64,000 nt of DNA, taken from positions 146,012 to 210,011 of the forward strand of contig NZ_ML769318.1 in the NCBI RefSeq assembly GCF_009720365.1, in the 5' to 3' direction. The notes under the pieces were generated by a model that did no database searches, was not told the DNA's origin, and saw only the letters and a program-made list of their open reading frames with translations. Position 1 is the stretch's first letter. Each line of letters begins with the position of its first letter. The stretch comes from Catellatospora paridis. Lineage in GTDB: Bacteria; Actinomycetota; Actinomycetes; Mycobacteriales; Micromonosporaceae. Positions 61,632 through 64,000 of this stretch are shown one piece after another. A program made the position numbers and the translations under genes.

Positions 61632-62723
61632 GACGACCCGGAGCTGGTCCTCCTCGGACAGCTCCGGGAACATCGGCAGCGCCACCTGACGCTCGAACAC
61701 CCGCTTCGACACCGGGCACGGGTTCGTCGTCCCGTAGACCGGTTGCAGGTGCATGGCGTAGGTGCCGATGTTCGAGCCGATCCCCTGCGCCCGCAGGCCC
61801 ATGATGAGCGCGTCACGGTCGATGTGATCGTCGACCGTGATCGCGTACGTCTGCCAGGTCGGCTCGCGGTCCTCCGGCACGACCGGCGCGTGCACGCCCG
61901 GCACGTCGGCGAGCAGCTCGGCATAGCGAGCCGCAACGCTCCGCCGGGCCTTGGTGAACTCGTCCAGTCTGGACAACTGCACCACCGCGATCGCGGCGAG
62001 CACGTCGGACAGCTTGTAGTTGTAGCCGATCTCCGGGAAGGTCGGGATCGTCAGCTTGTCGGAGTTCTGCCGGGCGAACGCAGACTGCATGCCGAAGCAG
62101 GACGCCGCCCGGACCCGGGCCGCCAGTTCGGCATTGTTCGTGGTGAGCACGCCGCCCTCGCCCGAGGTGATGCCCTTGCGCGCGTGCAGCGAGAAGATCG
62201 CGACGTCGCCGAAACTGCCCGTCGGGCGCCCGGCATAGGTCCCGCCGGCCGAGCAGGCCGCGTCCTCCACCAGGAACAGTCCGTGCTTGGCGGCGATCGC
62301 CTCGAGCTCGGTCCAGTCCGCGGGAATGCCGAGCGCATCCACCGCGATGATCCCCCGCGTGTTGGGCGTGATGAGCGCCTCGACGACAGCCGGATCGATC
62401 GTGGCGGTGTCGGCCCGCACATCGGCGAACACCGGCTTCGCCCCGCAGTACAGCACCGCGTGCCCGGTCGCCGGGAAGCTGTAGTCGCTGACGATGACCT
62501 CGTCACCCGGCCCGACGCCCAGCGCCATCAGCGCCAGGTGCAGTCCGGCCGTGCAGTTGTTCAGCGCGATCGCGTGCTCCTGGCCGGTGAGCTCCTTGAA
62601 GCCCTCCTCGAGCGTCGCGCTGCGGGGGCCTTGCCCGGCCAGCCAACCCGATTCGAAGACGTCGGCGACGGCGGCCAGTTCGGCGTCACCGACGGACGGC
62701 CTGGTGAGAGGAATATTGTTCAC
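61605..62723 (-). CDS. DegT/DnrJ/EryC1/StrS-type aminotransferase
   Basis: 372 residues. PLP fold: ALNNCTAGLHLALMALGVGP, VEDAACSAGG (Asp for the pyridine nitrogen), and the Lys in SLHARKGITSGEGG. The end has IGSNIGTYAMHLQPVYG. It transfers an amino group to a nucleotide keto-sugar. With the SDR and the hexapeptide acyltransferase it suggests synthesis of an N-acylated amino sugar. It is on the opposite strand to those genes and next to lhgO. Confidence 0.92.
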   Translation of the reverse strand: MNNIPLTRPSVGDAELAAVADVFESGWLAGQGPRSATLEEGFKELTGQEHAIALNNCTAGLHLALMALGVGPGDEVIVSDYSFPATGHAVLYCGAKPVFADVRADTATIDPAVVEALITPNTRGIIAVDALGIPADWTELEAIAAKHGLFLVEDAACSAGGTYAGRPTGSFGDVAIFSLHARKGITSGEGGVLTTNNAELAARVRAASCFGMQSAFARQNSDKLTIPTFPEIGYNYKLSDVLAAIAVVQLSRLDEFTKARRSVAARYAELLADVPGVHAPVVPEDREPTWQTYAITVDDHIDRDALIMGLRAQGIGSNIGTYAMHLQPVYGTTNPCPVSKRVFERQVALPMFPELSEEDQLRVVSVVRDLAR

Positions 62724-62745
62724 CGTTGGAGGTTACCTGCTCAGG

Positions 62746-63921
62746 TCACTTACGCGACAGGCTGACCGCGGCGATGTGCTTGGCGATCTCCAGCGAGCTG
62801 GTGGCGGCCGGCGAGGGCGCATTGAGCACGTGCACCTGCGGCCCGTTCTCGACGATGAGAAAGTCGTCGACCAGTGCGCCGTCGGGCGTGATCGCCTGAG
62901 CGCGCACGCCCGCCTCCGACGGCATCAGATCGTCGATCGTCAACTCGGGAACCAGCCTGGCCAGGCTGGCGGCGAACAGCGTCTTCGACAGTGAGCGCCG
63001 CACCTCGGTCAGTCCGTATCGCCAGTGCTTGCGGGCCAGCCGCCACGCGCCCGGGAACGTCGCCGTGCCGGCCAGGTCCCGCAGATTGATCTGGTTCCAG
63101 TGGTAACCCTCACGGCGCAGCGCGAGCACGGCGTTCGGCCCGGCGTGGACACTGCCGTCGATCATGCGGGTGAGGTGCACCCCGAGGAACGGGAACTGCG
63201 GATCGGGAACCGGATAGATCAAGCCCTTGACCAGGTGCCGGCTGTCAGGCTTCAGCTCGTAGTACTCGCCTCGGAACGGCATGATCTGCGCCGGCACGTC
63301 CACACCGGCGAGGCGGGCGATCCGGTCGGCGTGCAGGCCGGCACAGTTGATCAGCACGTCGGCGGTGAAACTGCCGAGTGTCGTGGCGACCCGCGCCACA
63401 GCGCCCTCCTGGCGGATCCCGGTCACCTTCGCCCCCAGGACGACGTTCGGGATCTGCGCCGCCAGCGCCTGGCACACCTGGGCGTAGTCGGTGATGCCGG
63501 TGGACTCGACATGCATCGCCGCGACACAGGAGACGTGTGGCTCGAGCTCGCGCGCCTGCCCCGGAGTCAGCATGCGCACCGGCAGCCCGTTGGCCAGCGA
63601 GCGTTCATACAGCGCCGTCAGCCGGTCCAGCTCGCCGTCCTCGGTGGCGACGATCAACTTCCCGCACACCTCGACGGGTATGCCGTACTCCCGGCAGAAC
63701 GCCACCATGGACCGGCTGCCGTCGCGGCTCATGCGTGCCTTCAGCGAACCCGGCTTGTAGTAGACGCCGGCGTGGATCACCCCGGAGTTGTGCCCGGTCT
63801 GGTGCAGCCCGACCGACTGCTCCTTCTCCAACACCGTGACCTCGACGTCCGGCCGATCCTGCACGATCCGATACGCCGTCGCCAGGCCGACGATCCCGCC
63901 GCCGATCACCACGCATTTCAT
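62746..63921 (-). CDS. lhgO: L-2-hydroxyglutarate oxidase
   Basis: 391 residues, an FAD-dependent DAO-type oxidase. The dinucleotide-binding start is VVIGGGIVGLATAYRI, followed by VTVLEKEQSVGLHQTGHNSG and VIHAGVYYKPGSLKA, both characteristic of LhgO. The C-terminal DLMPSEAGVRAQAI is also typical. It oxidises L-2-hydroxyglutarate to 2-oxoglutarate with electron transfer to quinone or oxygen. It reads in the same direction as the DegT gene, 22 bases ahead of it, so the two are probably co-transcribed; its link to sugar synthesis is unclear. Confidence 0.92.
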   Translation of the reverse strand: MKCVVIGGGIVGLATAYRIVQDRPDVEVTVLEKEQSVGLHQTGHNSGVIHAGVYYKPGSLKARMSRDGSRSMVAFCREYGIPVEVCGKLIVATEDGELDRLTALYERSLANGLPVRMLTPGQARELEPHVSCVAAMHVESTGITDYAQVCQALAAQIPNVVLGAKVTGIRQEGAVARVATTLGSFTADVLINCAGLHADRIARLAGVDVPAQIMPFRGEYYELKPDSRHLVKGLIYPVPDPQFPFLGVHLTRMIDGSVHAGPNAVLALRREGYHWNQINLRDLAGTATFPGAWRLARKHWRYGLTEVRRSLSKTLFAASLARLVPELTIDDLMPSEAGVRAQAITPDGALVDDFLIVENGPQVHVLNAPSPAATSSLEIAKHIAAVSLSRK

Positions 63922-63927
63922 CCCGCA

Positions 63928-64000
63928 AGTGTGAGGGGGGTGGGGGGGCGGCCGCGCCGCGCCCCCCCCGGGGGCCGGGCCGGGGGTGGGGAGGGGGGTG
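63928..64000. other. Low-complexity G/C-only window end
   Basis: Almost only G and C in long runs (up to seven or eight in a row), unlike the coding or intergenic sequence before it. It looks like a low-quality contig end, not biology, and no feature should be inferred from it. Confidence 0.6.

Noticed and set aside
63928..64000. The G/C-only end as a structured element or terminator.
   Set aside because: Long homopolymer runs at the very end of the window fit poor sequence quality better than biology.

Overview
This is a high-GC actinobacterial segment (GTG and TTG starts, very GC-rich third codon positions). It encodes a mycothiol-dependent enzyme, the septation factor SepH, two futalosine-route menaquinone genes (mqnB, mqnD), a Ku/ligase/polymerase end-joining set, an XPB-type helicase, and actinobacterial families such as DUF3027, DUF2530 and DUF3071. 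The futalosine route argues against mycobacteria. A member of the Micromonosporaceae or a close relative is the best guess; this is inference from gene content only.

Layout. 1-5300: a secreted protein cut by the window edge, ricT, a 1.1-kb insert with a CPBP protease flanked by two copies of the ricT 3' end, a membrane metallophosphoesterase, an iron-box-controlled DUF2218 gene, and tRNA-Thr. 5300-11000: a sortase-type wall protein, a SigE-family sigma operon, a methyltransferase, an MFS exporter and a NUDIX hydrolase. 11000-20200: ku-ligase-polymerase operon, a cluster of five DnaA-box-like sites, XPB helicase, L,D-transpeptidase, helicase-associated/WYL protein, and a cold-shock protein. 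20200-25200: mqnD with DUF2530, a membrane protein with mqnB, DUF3027, and a purine permease. 25200-34000: marR-MFS pair, mycothiol enzyme, RDD protein, thpR, aldo/keto reductase, sepH and an acyltransferase. 33400-46300: core metabolism (serC, citrate synthase, pdxH, aldose epimerase, nitroreductase, acyl-CoA dehydrogenase, sdaA) and a two-domain wall-polymer transferase. 46300-54900: orphan ABC ATPase, thioesterase, MFS exporter, tRNA-Arg, a second SigE operon, and small membrane or secreted proteins. 55000-63900: a cell-surface glycan cluster (two GT2 enzymes, a flippase-like protein, a GT-C-like membrane protein, an SDR, a hexapeptide acyltransferase, a DegT aminotransferase, LhgO). The last ~70 bases are G/C-only and look like a low-quality contig end.

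The observations most worth following up are: a dispersed family of three 66-67-base hairpins with covarying arms and a conserved loop; the 79-bp ricT 3'-end duplication around the CPBP gene; the DnaA-box cluster far from any dnaA gene; several operator palindromes placed directly on promoters (iron box at DUF2218, 23-bp site at marR, TACGTA palindrome inside the promoter spacer of an MFS gene); and recurrent TAnnnT-N6/7-start arrangements that suggest leaderless mRNAs. No CRISPR array, insertion sequence, prophage or restriction system was seen. No stretch over 300 bases lacks a gene.
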